From a virus, in the IMG/VR virus record IMGVR_UViG_3300021088_000012, positions 1 through 61,188 of that record: DNA of 61,188 nt; one strand, given 5' to 3'. Both the position numbers and the translations under genes were made by a program. Shown here one piece after another: positions 7,825 to 16,473 of this stretch; the stretch's first letter is position 1, and every line of letters starts with the position of its first letter. Below the pieces are notes generated by a model that did not search any database, had not been told where the DNA came from, and saw only the letters and a program-made list of their open reading frames with translations.

Positions 7825-7927
7825 TAATCAGGATTAAAAGTTACAAAATACGCTTAAAAACGAAATAATGATTCGGTTAAACGAAAATAATTAATAGTTC
7901 CACATGAAACACTTTTATTTTTAAATC
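7825..7927. promoter_or_regulatory. Divergent intergenic region with parS-like palindrome
   Basis: AT-rich gap between the minus-strand glycan cluster and the late plus-strand operon, so it should hold promoters for both. On the minus strand a TATTTTG stands upstream of the Stealth-like gene. The palindrome AGTTCCACATGAAACA (7896-7911) is in the middle. Confidence 0.6.
7896..7911. promoter_or_regulatory. parS-like 16-bp palindrome / candidate operator
   Basis: AGTTCCACATGAAACA matches the bacterial parS consensus TGTTTCACGTGAAACA at 13 of 16 positions and has dyad symmetry. It could be a binding site for host ParB, for a phage repressor or activator, or chance. The phage's own ParB-domain protein lacks an evident ParB helix-turn-helix, so it is a less likely ligand. 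Confidence 0.4.
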
Positions 7928-8059
7928 GTGGAAAAGCCTACAAACCAACAGAGTAAAAAACAAGGAGGCAATCAGGGTCAATCATATCAGGACCGGCTGA
8001 ACCTTCAAAGGAAAGAAGTTGGCACTAAAAAAGTAGCCAAGAAAAAGGCAAAAAAATAA
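7928..8059 (+). CDS. Small Lys-rich protein, GTG start (43 aa)
   Basis: GTG start followed by a Gln/Lys-rich peptide ending K-K-V-A-K-K-K-A-K-K, very basic. It lies just before the portal gene in the late operon. A short basic protein here could bind DNA, but this is charge-based inference only. Confidence 0.5.
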   Translation: MEKPTNQQSKKQGGNQGQSYQDRLNLQRKEVGTKKVAKKKAKK

Positions 8060-8062
8060 TTC

Positions 8063-9502
8063 ATGGGGAATACGCTCGCTATAGCCGGCCAGAAATTAAT
8101 TCGGGGTATTTCCCAGAAATTCATTGGTGACCCCTATATCGCAGAAGCTGCTGTAATTGTTCCTTCGCAGTTCCGGAATAACCCAGGGAATCCGAATTGG
8201 TTCTTCGGGCCGAATGGGATTGATTACCGGTTTATTTTTGACGGGGCTACCTCTGCCAGCAAAGCCTATCTTCAATGTCCTCCGCTTGCTGCTATCATTA
8301 ACCGGAAGGCGCAGGCTTATATCAATGGCAAGACAGTGATCTTGAATAGCCAGGGAAAACCAGCTAGTGGGGATCATGCCGGCAGGATCATGAAACTGCT
8401 GCGCAAACCGAACCTTTTACAGTCCTGGCGACAATTCGAGGCCCAACATTATACTTATTGTCAATTATTCGGGTTCTGCATCACCTTGCCTATTTACCCG
8501 GCAGGTTTCGAAGCGTTGGGTGATCCTTCCCAGGCCAGTAGTCTCTGGAATATTCCACCCTATATGATCGCGGTTGAGGAAACCAATAAACTATGGTTCC
8601 AGGCGAAGGATATGAGCGATATCGTAAAAAGAATCGTCATAAAATATAAGGATGTTCATTTTGAACTCCAAATTGATGACGTTTTCATTTTTAAGGATTT
8701 CGCCCCCAATTTCGATAGTCAGGTATTTCCTACTTCTCGTATCCGGCCTTTGGCGATGCCAATTAATAATATCATTGCCTCTTTGGAGTCGCGTAATGAG
8801 TTGATCAACTATGCAGGTAGTCAGGGTATATTAACCCCTGAGAGTGATACCATGGGCGCCATTCCGCTGAAAGAAAGTGAGAAGGATCAACTTCAAGCGG
8901 ATTTTAAACGTCAATACGGCATCAAAAAAGGCCAATCCCGCTATATCATTTCACCGGCAGCTATGAAATGGCAACCAATGGGAAAGGCGACACGTGACTT
9001 GATGCTCTTTGAAGAAATCGCCGATGATATCATGCGGTTATGCGATGGATTCAGTTATCCTTCCCCTTTACTGAACTCCGAAAAAGGCCCATCTGTCAGT
9101 AATACCAGGGAATTCAAAGCCCAGGTTTATCAAGACGGAGTCATGCCGGAATCGCTGGACATGTATGAGCAATGGGAGAGCTTCTTCCATTTAGAGGAAA
9201 CAAACCTGAATCTGACTAAAAATTACGATCACATCCCGGTATTAAAATCCGATCAGGTAGACGATGGCAAAGCCCAGCTTTCCCGGAACCAGGCCCTCCT
9301 GATCGCTTATCAGAATGATGTAATCACTTTGAACGACTGGCGGGAAAAGATGGGTTATGATAAAACGCCGGACGGGGATGTTTTTTTCAGCCAATCCAAC
9401 CAGAAAAAACAAGCCGATGCCCATGCTGTGACATTGGCCATAAATAGCAATCAAAATTCTAATTCACAAAACGAGGACGACGATCCTAAAGATGATCAAT
9501 AA
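8063..9502 (+). CDS. Portal protein (479 aa)
   Basis: Portal of HK97-type tailed phages: forms the dodecameric ring at one capsid vertex through which the terminase packages DNA. Length and position (before prohead protease and capsid) fit. Features: N-terminal hydrophobic helix, C-P-P-L-A-A-I-I-N-R-K-A-x-A (about 73-87) as in the portal core, L-R-K-P-N near 112, a long stem-helix region around 240-270, and a C-terminal acidic tail (E-D-D-D-P-K-D-D-Q). Its stop overlaps the GIY-YIG start by one base (TAATG). Confidence 0.9.
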   Translation: MGNTLAIAGQKLIRGISQKFIGDPYIAEAAVIVPSQFRNNPGNPNWFFGPNGIDYRFIFDGATSASKAYLQCPPLAAIINRKAQAYINGKTVILNSQGKPASGDHAGRIMKLLRKPNLLQSWRQFEAQHYTYCQLFGFCITLPIYPAGFEALGDPSQASSLWNIPPYMIAVEETNKLWFQAKDMSDIVKRIVIKYKDVHFELQIDDVFIFKDFAPNFDSQVFPTSRIRPLAMPINNIIASLESRNELINYAGSQGILTPESDTMGAIPLKESEKDQLQADFKRQYGIKKGQSRYIISPAAMKWQPMGKATRDLMLFEEIADDIMRLCDGFSYPSPLLNSEKGPSVSNTREFKAQVYQDGVMPESLDMYEQWESFFHLEETNLNLTKNYDHIPVLKSDQVDDGKAQLSRNQALLIAYQNDVITLNDWREKMGYDKTPDGDVFFSQSNQKKQADAHAVTLAINSNQNSNSQNEDDDPKDDQ

Positions 9503-10224
9503 TGGCAATAGTTTATCAACATAGAACCGCTGATACAAACGAACTTTTCTATATAGGAATAGGAAAAAAGGAAGAACGAGCCCATTTTAATTCGCCTCGG
9601 TCCGAATTTTGGAAAAGGGTAGTGGGTAAACACGGTCGGATAGTTGAAATATTATTTAAAGACATTTCATGGGAAGAGGCTTGCCAAATTGAAACCTACC
9701 TGATCCGTTTTTACGGAAGAAGTGATCAGGGCGGAATTCTTATAAATAGGACCGATGGAGGTAATGGGGCAGTTGGATATGTGCCATCTGCCGAGGCCAG
9801 AGCTAAAATATCTAAAGCCAAAAAAGGAATTCCACGTTCTGCAGAAACAAGAGCAAAATTAGCTTTTGCGCAAACGGGCAAAAAACTTTCAGATGAGATA
9901 AAGGCTAAGATGAGTAAGTCCGGAAAAGGAAAAAAGGTGACTCCTGAAACTATAGCTAAACGAATTGCAAAGACTACCGGGAAAAAGAGATCTGAGGAAA
10001 TGAAAGAACGATGTAGACAACGTCGCCACACTGCCGAATCAAAGGAGAAAATGAGGCTTGCAAAAATTGGTAAAAAAACAGGTCCCTGTTCCGAAGAAAA
10101 AAAGAAAGCAATCAGTGCCGCACAAAAGGGAATTCCAAAGCCAAGTAGCAAAAATAGCAAAACATTATTTAAAAAGGGTCATTCAAAAAATGTACAACAT
10201 GCGAACGAAAAAAAACAAATATGA
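9502..10224 (+). CDS. GIY-YIG homing endonuclease with NUMOD3 repeats (240 aa)
   Basis: Inserted between the portal and prohead protease genes. N-terminal V-Y-Q-H-R and F-Y-I-G-I-G stand for the GIY and YIG elements; W-E-E-A-C-Q-I-E-T-Y-L-I (about 53-64) carries the conserved Glu helix. From about residue 95 to 215 it is a chain of NUMOD3 modules (S-A-E-x-R-A-K-I-S-x-A-x-K-G and variants). The end overlaps the protease start by 35 bp, so the insertion is neatly built into the operon. AT- and A-rich. Confidence 0.92.
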   Translation: MAIVYQHRTADTNELFYIGIGKKEERAHFNSPRSEFWKRVVGKHGRIVEILFKDISWEEACQIETYLIRFYGRSDQGGILINRTDGGNGAVGYVPSAEARAKISKAKKGIPRSAETRAKLAFAQTGKKLSDEIKAKMSKSGKGKKVTPETIAKRIAKTTGKKRSEEMKERCRQRRHTAESKEKMRLAKIGKKTGPCSEEKKKAISAAQKGIPKPSSKNSKTLFKKGHSKNVQHANEKKQI

Positions 10225-11182
10225 TAGGCCAATTTTGCCTGTCAACTTCAAATCGCTGATTGATCAAAAGTATACCGTCACGGAAGGAAGTAGGACAGTA
10301 AGCGGATATCTTTCAATATTCAATGTTGTTGATAGTGATAGCGATATGATTATCAAAGGGGCGTTTGCAAAATCTATTACAGAACGTGGACCAGATAGCG
10401 ACACTCATAGAAAAATAGCATTCCTGTGGCAACATGATATGAAACAGCCTTTGGGTAAAATGACCGTTCTAAAGGAGGATAATATAGGATTGTATTTTGA
10501 AGCAAAATTGGATGATATTCCAGAAGCCGATAGAGCATTAACGCAATTACTTTCTGGTACGCTCGATAATTTTTCCATTGGTTTTCAATACGTATGGGAT
10601 AAGATGGAGTATGATGAAGAAATGGAAGCCTTTATTTGCAAGGAAATCAATTTATTCGAAGGAAGTGTCGTTACTCTCGGAGCGAATGAATATACATTTT
10701 TTGACGGTATGAAATCTTCAACCATGAAAGACGCAAAACAAAAATTACTCCGCGAGACGGAAGTTTTTATCAAATCGCTCCCTGCAGCCCAGCAATATGA
10801 ATGCCGACAGATAATTATGAAAAACGCGCAGATGGCATTAGCTAAGGCCGCAACCGTTCCCCAGGACCCAGAAGAAAACGAAGACGATACCCAGGAAGAC
10901 ACCGATCAGAACCTGGAATTTATTCACAAATGCCTGCCCGTCCATGCGAAGGGACTGGAAATGATCGACGCCTATCAGGGAGCGGTGGATAATGATGAAT
11001 TACAGGATTGTATGAAATCTATGCAGGATGTGCATACCGATTGTATGTCCAAAATGCTCGATATCAAAGCAGATATAAAAGGAACTGAAAAATCACTCCC
11101 GGAGCCGCGTCGGAAGCACTCTCAGGAGCCGGTGACAGAACTTAAAAAACTGCTGAATGAAACCAATTTTTTCACCAGTTAA
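10190..11182 (+). CDS. HK97-type prohead protease (U35/S78), with C-terminal extension
   Basis: Start taken at 10190 (or the second ATG at 10199); the open frame upstream belongs to the endonuclease. Protease core: S-G-Y-L-S-I-F-N-V-V-D-S-D-x-D-x-I-x-K-G-A-F, then F-L-W-Q-H-D with the catalytic His, and L-D-N-F-S-I-G-F-Q with the catalytic Ser. It cleaves the delta domain of the major capsid protein and itself during maturation. About 130 C-terminal residues after E-G-S-V-V-T-L-G-A-N are extra, helical and acidic, and may act as internal scaffold. Confidence 0.9.
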   Translation: MYNMRTKKNKYDRPILPVNFKSLIDQKYTVTEGSRTVSGYLSIFNVVDSDSDMIIKGAFAKSITERGPDSDTHRKIAFLWQHDMKQPLGKMTVLKEDNIGLYFEAKLDDIPEADRALTQLLSGTLDNFSIGFQYVWDKMEYDEEMEAFICKEINLFEGSVVTLGANEYTFFDGMKSSTMKDAKQKLLRETEVFIKSLPAAQQYECRQIIMKNAQMALAKAATVPQDPEENEDDTQEDTDQNLEFIHKCLPVHAKGLEMIDAYQGAVDNDELQDCMKSMQDVHTDCMSKMLDIKADIKGTEKSLPEPRRKHSQEPVTELKKLLNETNFFTS

Positions 11183-11191
11183 CCATTTTGT

Positions 11192-12511
11192 ATGTTAACA
11201 AAAGACGAATTAAAGGAGATCAAAGAAAAGGTCTCCTCCGACGCGGCCGGCATCTTCGAAAAACAAAATACGGAGTTGCAGGGCAAAGTCGAAGAAAAGG
11301 TAAATGCCGCCTTCGAGAAACTAGAAAAGGGCATGATCAAAAGGGATGAATTTCAAGGTTTGGTCGATGAGGCGTTAAAAGAATACGGCATCAAAGCGAC
11401 CAATCTGGAAACCGTTCTCCGGCAGCAGGGTGAAATCATCAACGGTCTTAAAGAAACCATTACGGTTCAAAAGGGCCAGACCAATCTGAAAGAAATCCTG
11501 GAACCGCATATGGGCAAGATCAAGCAGATGCAGAAGGACGGTCCCGGAGCTGGTTTTATCAGGATCGATTTCAAGGATATTGCCAATCTTAAGACGGTCA
11601 CTGGCATTGGAACGAGCGTTCAGCCGATGACCGCCCCTCCAACATCTCCCTATGCCCCTGGCATCAGCAATGAGGCATTGAGTATTTACGATATCATCCG
11701 GAACCCGCTCTTTGTGAGCAATTTTGTTGATACGGCAAGTACCGATCTCTCCCGGATGGCATGGATCAATGAAACCTCTCTGAATGGGTTACCGCAACTC
11801 GTTTTGGAAGGAGCCGCTAAACCTAGTTCTTACCGTACATTTCAGGTAGAATTCAGCCAGGCTAAAAAGATTGCCGATTACATTCAGATCACGGAAGAAT
11901 TCGACAAGGATCTGAATTATCTGGCGAACCTGGTCAAGAATCTGTTGCAGATGGACGTAGCCCGCGCTTACGATCTACAGATACAGGCGGACCTCATTGC
12001 AGCGGCGACGCAATTGAACTTCACGACTCCGCTGGGACCCAATGCATTGACGCTGGCTCCGATGAAGGGCTCTATCCTGGATGCGACCTATTGGGATGCT
12101 CTCTTTACAATGGGTATTGCGGTTCGGCTGGCCAACTTCGTGCCAAACGTGAGCCTGTTGAACCCGATCACCTTCGGTAAAATGGTGATGACCAAAGATC
12201 TGTACGGCCGCTATAATACGCCGCCGGAAGAAATGGTCGTACAGATCAATCCGAAGCAGGGTAACAACGTCTTTGCTGATTATGCACTGGTGGGTGATCT
12301 GAAACAGTTCAAGGTCTTCATTTACGAGGATTTCAGCCTGAAGATCGGCTGGATTAATGATGACCTGATCCGCAACCAGTTCACCATTGTCTCGGAGGTT
12401 CGTTTCCATGATTTTATCAGCAACGCGCGTAAAAATGCGATCATGTATGCCGATGCAAAATATATTGCTGAACAACTGAACACGAATAGTGCACCAATCA
12501 TTGGTAGCTAA
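11192..12511 (+). CDS. HK97-fold major capsid protein (439 aa)
   Basis: Main shell protein. N-terminal about 110 residues are a charged, helical delta/scaffold domain (K-E-I-K-E-K-V ... F-E-K-L-E-K-G) expected to be removed by the upstream protease. The remainder has HK97-fold hallmarks: N-terminal arm, E-loop region with E-G-A-A-K-P-S-S-Y (about 208-216) followed by A-K-K-I-A-D-Y-I-Q-I-T-E-E, and C-terminal P-domain strands ending F-I-S-N-A-R-K-N-A-I-M-Y-A-D. Ten bases after the protease gene. Confidence 0.92.
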   Translation: MLTKDELKEIKEKVSSDAAGIFEKQNTELQGKVEEKVNAAFEKLEKGMIKRDEFQGLVDEALKEYGIKATNLETVLRQQGEIINGLKETITVQKGQTNLKEILEPHMGKIKQMQKDGPGAGFIRIDFKDIANLKTVTGIGTSVQPMTAPPTSPYAPGISNEALSIYDIIRNPLFVSNFVDTASTDLSRMAWINETSLNGLPQLVLEGAAKPSSYRTFQVEFSQAKKIADYIQITEEFDKDLNYLANLVKNLLQMDVARAYDLQIQADLIAAATQLNFTTPLGPNALTLAPMKGSILDATYWDALFTMGIAVRLANFVPNVSLLNPITFGKMVMTKDLYGRYNTPPEEMVVQINPKQGNNVFADYALVGDLKQFKVFIYEDFSLKIGWINDDLIRNQFTIVSEVRFHDFISNARKNAIMYADAKYIAEQLNTNSAPIIGS

Positions 12512-12531
12512 TTAATTGCGTCAACAATTTT

Positions 12532-13452
12532 ATGAGCCTGATAGATTCATCATATTTCATTGGTCCGCTGACGATTTCACAGATCGGGCAGCCTGCGGTG
12601 GCGAACAATCTCAATTTGTTCATCAACCGGGCTGAACCACAGCTATTGGAAGCAGCCCTAGGATATGATCTTTGGCAGGATTTTATGACGGGTCTTTCTC
12701 AGTCGGTGATCGCTCCGCAATGGTTGGCTCTTCGGGATGGGGTGACGTTTAAATCCGTCAGCACATGGCCTGGATGGTATTGGGGTTTTACCTGGTTCAA
12801 CCGGTATTACTGGTTGAATTCGCAGCGTTCCATGCACTTCCCTGGATTCGCGTCCTCGCTGAATTTTACCGTTCAAACGGGACCGGTTCCGCAGGTAAAC
12901 CTGATCGCAGGGAATCCTTTAGGAACTCCTACGCCGAAATGGCCCAATCCAGTTCCATTGACGAACACATATACATATTCTGGATTAGCCAATGCGATTT
13001 ATACGATCAACCGCAGAGGATTCGGACCGTTGATCCTTGGAATAGACTATTCGCTCTCTAATAATAATCAGACTTTTACATTACTGAAACCTGGGGATGT
13101 CTTCGCTAATCAGGAGGTATTTATTATCAATTTTATCTCCGCCGTTCAATCCGGGGCCCCTTCGACCAGCTATGTAAGTCCGATTGCTGGATATGTCTAC
13201 TATCAATGGGTACGGGATCAGATCAGCATGAATACGGGGGCCGGAATCGTTCAACCCAATCCGGAGAATGCGGAGCGGGCGAATCCTTCCTGGCGCATGG
13301 TGGATGCCTGGACGCAAATGGCACTCGACATCTTCAAACTCTGGCAATATTTGGAAGCAACGTGGAATACAAATCCCGCGCTCTACCCGAGTTATGACAG
13401 GACGAAGATTGATTATGCCTTTTTCCAACCTATCAATCCTTTTAATATATGA
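12532..13452 (+). CDS. Head-tail connector / neck protein (306 aa)
   Basis: Directly after the capsid gene, where adaptor proteins sit. The N terminus (A-V-A-N-N-L-N-L-F-I-N-R-A-E-P-Q-L-L-E-A-A-L-G) resembles the helical head-completion proteins of Bacteroidota phages (DUF6712-like). A central insertion rich in aromatic residues and strands (about 85-220) separates it from a C-terminal helical part. Next gene overlaps by 4 bp. Confidence 0.65.
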   Translation: MSLIDSSYFIGPLTISQIGQPAVANNLNLFINRAEPQLLEAALGYDLWQDFMTGLSQSVIAPQWLALRDGVTFKSVSTWPGWYWGFTWFNRYYWLNSQRSMHFPGFASSLNFTVQTGPVPQVNLIAGNPLGTPTPKWPNPVPLTNTYTYSGLANAIYTINRRGFGPLILGIDYSLSNNNQTFTLLKPGDVFANQEVFIINFISAVQSGAPSTSYVSPIAGYVYYQWVRDQISMNTGAGIVQPNPENAERANPSWRMVDAWTQMALDIFKLWQYLEATWNTNPALYPSYDRTKIDYAFFQPINPFNI

Positions 13453-14054
13453 CAAAACAACCAATGACCACTCAACCTGTCTACATTGTCGATATTATAG
13501 GGGCCTGCGTTCAGGCGGTCACTGCGAAAGTGCTTTCTCAGATTCAGGCGGCAGAGACCGCGGCATTAGGTCAGACGGGTATCACGACGATCAATTACCA
13601 GTATGGTCACTTCCGGGAATTAATCGTCACCCTGGGCCAATGGGACACTGATCCTACCCTCCGAGTGCAGAAATATCCAATGATCTACCTCGTGCAGGAT
13701 TTCGTAGAACATCGCGGGAAAGGGGCCGGCGTTTATGCTGACTTAAATTTACAGGTAATTATCTGTCATCAGACGGCGGACGATTATAAGATCACTGATC
13801 GGTATGCAAATGTTTTTAAGCCTGTGCTTTACCCGATTTACCTGGAATTTATGAACCAGCTCGCTAAGAGTCCCATGACCTTCCCGGCTTCCGCTGATCT
13901 TATCCCGCATGACAAATGGGATCGTTCTTTCTGGGGAACCAGCAAGGTAGTGGGATCCGGTGGAACCGATCGCTCAGTGCTCAATGATTTTGTTGACGCA
14001 ATTGATATTCAGAACCTTCAGATAAAAATTGATTATCAACCCTGCTATCAATAG
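13449..14054 (+). CDS. Probable tail completion / neck protein (201 aa)
   Basis: Mixed alpha/beta protein of a size typical for tail terminator or tail completion proteins; it lies between the connector and tail tube genes. Segments such as Y-P-M-I-Y-L-V-Q-D and N-L-Q-V-I-I-C-H-Q-T form beta strands. No diagnostic motif, so the assignment is from position and size. Confidence 0.55.
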   Translation: MTKQPMTTQPVYIVDIIGACVQAVTAKVLSQIQAAETAALGQTGITTINYQYGHFRELIVTLGQWDTDPTLRVQKYPMIYLVQDFVEHRGKGAGVYADLNLQVIICHQTADDYKITDRYANVFKPVLYPIYLEFMNQLAKSPMTFPASADLIPHDKWDRSFWGTSKVVGSGGTDRSVLNDFVDAIDIQNLQIKIDYQPCYQ

Positions 14055-14072
14055 CAGACAAATTTTTTCACA

Positions 14073-15023
14073 ATGGCAATCATACACGAATTAAACTGTG
14101 CAACTACCCGTCGCAATGTTGGGTTTGGCGCGGGATGTCCGTTGGATTGGAAGCTCATGCAAGGCATGATATTATGGGATCAACCCATGATATTTGAGGC
14201 TGGCTGGCTGGCTAATCTTCAGACCTTTCTTCAGACGAACGCCTGGCAGGATAGCGCTGCCGGCCGTGGTTATCCGATCAGTAATTTTCTGAATCCGGAA
14301 GATGCTACGGAAAAACCAACCATTCAGACGTTTTCTGATGGTTCTAAGGCAAAGGTCCGGGATGGGACTTATGATTGGACCTTTCAATTCACCCAGGGCG
14401 GATTCCCGCTGCTGCAAGCCTTACAAACCCATGATGGGAATAGCACGGAGTACGCTATTTTTTATGATCGAAACAATAATGTGCTTGGTTACAACAACAA
14501 CGGAAAGTTTGCGGCTATTCCCCTGCAGATCTTCGATGCAGAGCCCTGGATGATGAATGATGGTTCAAAGACAGCTGCCTATAAAGTACATGCCGTCTTC
14601 GCAAAGAAATATGCGAATGATATCGCTGATTACTTTAATGCTGGATTTGATCTTTCGCAAATTGTCGGGCTGCAGGACATTCGGATAGTTGTCAACGGAT
14701 TCAACCCGGCCACAGGAATGGCAAACGTGACATTTATCACAGAGAATGGGGGATTGAATCTTTATAGCCTCTTTTCGGCTGATTTCAACAATACCACCGT
14801 GAAGGCATCTAACGCCGACAACGGGGCAGCGGTTGCAATCACGACCATTACGCCACTGGTGGCAAGCCAGACTTGGAATATTCAACTGAACCATTCCGAT
14901 CCGAATTATCCTTCGGATGGCAACCTGGCTATTACGCTGGCCGCTCCATCTGTGCTGACTGCAAATGGTATGGCAGGGTTCGCTGGCGAAGGCGCCGTAT
15001 TGCTGGAAGTTACAAGTTCCTAA
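14073..15023 (+). CDS. Major tail tube protein with Ig-like C-terminal domain (316 aa)
   Basis: Beta-rich protein preceding a strong terminator and upstream of the tape measure gene, the usual place of the tail tube subunit. N-terminal two thirds are tube-like (D-G-T-Y-D-W-T-F-Q-F-T-Q-G motif about 97-109); the last about 100 residues (from D-I-R-I-V-V-N-G-F) look like an added Ig-like domain that would decorate the tail surface. The terminator after it suggests extra read-out of this abundant product. Confidence 0.7.
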   Translation: MAIIHELNCATTRRNVGFGAGCPLDWKLMQGMILWDQPMIFEAGWLANLQTFLQTNAWQDSAAGRGYPISNFLNPEDATEKPTIQTFSDGSKAKVRDGTYDWTFQFTQGGFPLLQALQTHDGNSTEYAIFYDRNNNVLGYNNNGKFAAIPLQIFDAEPWMMNDGSKTAAYKVHAVFAKKYANDIADYFNAGFDLSQIVGLQDIRIVVNGFNPATGMANVTFITENGGLNLYSLFSADFNNTTVKASNADNGAAVAITTITPLVASQTWNIQLNHSDPNYPSDGNLAITLAAPSVLTANGMAGFAGEGAVLLEVTSS

Positions 15024-15030
15024 AATAAGG

Positions 15031-15056
15031 GCCGGCCCCGTAAGACCGGCTTTTTT
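15031..15056 (+). terminator. Rho-independent terminator after tail tube gene
   Basis: Stem GCCGG / CCGGC with a 10-nt loop followed by six Ts. Confidence 0.85.
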
Positions 15057-15068
15057 AAACTTTTTCGC

Positions 15069-15479
15069 ATGCATTACGAAGGCGTGAGCTTTAATGAAGA
15101 TTGGATTAGATCCCAGACAGAGGAGGAATTTATCTCCAATCCGCTGAATGCTATTCATTGGACCCAACCTGGATTCACTGTTTCCGAAAAAGTCAGACAG
15201 GAACGTCTCCGGGAATTATACCGTCTTTTGGTTCCCAGGCAATCCCCGCATGATTGGTTATTCAAAAAAGATTCCAATGAGGACACTCAACAGCATGATT
15301 CAGGCGACCAACAGGCTAAACCTGGAGGATATTCTACTGAAATCGATGGAACAGAACACCGAGACATACCTGAGCCAGCAAAAGGAGCAGATGAGCTTCG
15401 CAGTGAACGCAAAGGGACAGACCATCGGAAAATATCGGAGCGCGTCCTACGCTCAGAAGAAAAACCAGATGAATCCTGA
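15069..15479 (+). CDS. Hypothetical tail-region protein (136 aa), heavily overlapping the next gene
   Basis: The first about 65 residues (M-H-Y-E-G-V-S-F-N-E-D-W-I-R-S-x-T-E-E-E-F ... L-R-E-L-Y) look like a known type of small Bacteroidota phage protein near tail genes. The remaining 70 residues are a low-complexity charged tail read from sequence that also encodes the next gene in another frame. Either the long overlap is real, or a frameshift hides an earlier stop. Confidence 0.6.
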   Translation: MHYEGVSFNEDWIRSQTEEEFISNPLNAIHWTQPGFTVSEKVRQERLRELYRLLVPRQSPHDWLFKKDSNEDTQQHDSGDQQAKPGGYSTEIDGTEHRDIPEPAKGADELRSERKGTDHRKISERVLRSEEKPDES

Positions 15480-15714
15480 TGCCGGATTCGGGAATGTTGA
15501 TCTTCGGTTGACTGGATCATTTTACGCAGGCATGGAGGCCACGGCTGAGGCATCCGGGATGAACATTGATAGTACCGATCAGAAAAGCCAAATGCTTCAG
15601 CAAAAGTACGGGGCAAGTATTTTCGGCCTCTTCGGGGAATGGAAAGAACCTTTTTTACAGGATCTACAGATTAGCGGGATCGAAATATTAACCAGTGAAT
15701 TGAACGCAAAATGA
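15250..15714 (+). CDS. Tail/neck accessory protein (about 154 aa)
   Basis: Start at 15250 or 15277; the longer open frame overlaps the upstream gene fully. The product has Q-M-S-F-A-V-N-A-K-G-Q-T-I-G-K-Y-R-S and N-V-D-L-R-L-T-G-S-F-Y-A-G-M, a pattern I associate with small structural proteins between tail tube and tape measure in Bacteroidota phages. Function not established. Stop overlaps the next ATG. Confidence 0.65.
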   Translation: MIGYSKKIPMRTLNSMIQATNRLNLEDILLKSMEQNTETYLSQQKEQMSFAVNAKGQTIGKYRSASYAQKKNQMNPDAGFGNVDLRLTGSFYAGMEATAEASGMNIDSTDQKSQMLQQKYGASIFGLFGEWKEPFLQDLQISGIEILTSELNAK

Positions 15715-15911
15715 GCTGCGAAGGATGCAATGATAAATTGATCCTAATGGATAGTAAAAAGGAAGCGGCTAAAAAAATAGCGAATGAAAAAAGGCAAGCG
15801 CAAGCCATCTGCAAAGAAGATTCGACCGGGGAAACCTTTATCACTTCCGCCGCTACGGCCTTCCAGCAGCGTTTCCATATCCTACAAATTGTATCGGGAT
15901 ATCAGGATTGA
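15711..15911 (+). CDS. Small protein with N-terminal C-xx-C (66 aa)
   Basis: Begins M-S-C-E-G-C, then an Ala/Lys-rich helix and a short strand region ending in F-H-I-L-Q-I-V. This is the pattern of a recurring small phage protein of unknown role. Its last 128 bp overlap the next gene in a different frame. Confidence 0.6.
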   Translation: MSCEGCNDKLILMDSKKEAAKKIANEKRQAQAICKEDSTGETFITSAATAFQQRFHILQIVSGYQD

Positions 15912-16473
15912 GCTTGACCGGTTTTTAGACGTGCTCATTGATAAGGATTACCGCAGGCTAATTATTGAGGGAGAGGCCCCTGAGAACATCCTGAAGGAGG
16001 CATGGGCGTCTATTTACCTGCAATATTGTGAGTTACAACAGGATGGAACCTATAATGAGCTTTTTGACAAGACGAAAAAGATTCAGGAGATGAATGGCCG
16101 GATTACCCTACTCGATGGGATTGTGCAGCATCTGCAATTATGTTTTGATCCACTTCTGGTGAAGATAGTGAATGAAATGGGGATTGGCCTGGAACTGCAA
16201 GCCGCCGAAGATCCGATGAAGAAATTAAAAATGGTTCAGGGCCGGATCAAGCGCATGATCATGGACATGCAGAATATGGAGCGGGACATCGAGGGCTTGC
16301 AGATGGAGAAAAAAGAAAGCAATGGAATTGAGTATTATGAAGATTGGTTGGGAGCCATGAGTCGGGCCTACGGATACGCTGTCCGAGCAAAAGATATCAG
16401 CGTTATGCAGTTCGTTCGGAATCAGAAAAAATTGAATGAACAAAGTTTAAAACAGCAAAAGGATGCCACTTGA
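15784..16473 (+). CDS. Helical protein before the tape measure (229 aa), tail assembly chaperone candidate
   Basis: Ends 11 bp inside the tape measure gene, the position of tail assembly chaperones. Lys/Arg-rich N terminus, then long helices with I-Y-L-Q-Y-C-E-L and a coiled-coil from about 135 to 185. No slippery site typical of a chaperone frameshift was found, so the role is inferred from position. The exact start is uncertain because of the overlap with the C-xx-C gene. Confidence 0.55.
   Translation: MKKGKRKPSAKKIRPGKPLSLPPLRPSSSVSISYKLYRDIRIELDRFLDVLIDKDYRRLIIEGEAPENILKEAWASIYLQYCELQQDGTYNELFDKTKKIQEMNGRITLLDGIVQHLQLCFDPLLVKIVNEMGIGLELQAAEDPMKKLKMVQGRIKRMIMDMQNMERDIEGLQMEKKESNGIEYYEDWLGAMSRAYGYAVRAKDISVMQFVRNQKKLNEQSLKQQKDAT

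Noticed and set aside
11975-12475. 166-residue minus-strand frame inside the capsid gene
   Set aside because: Shadow of a strongly supported gene; composition not protein-like.
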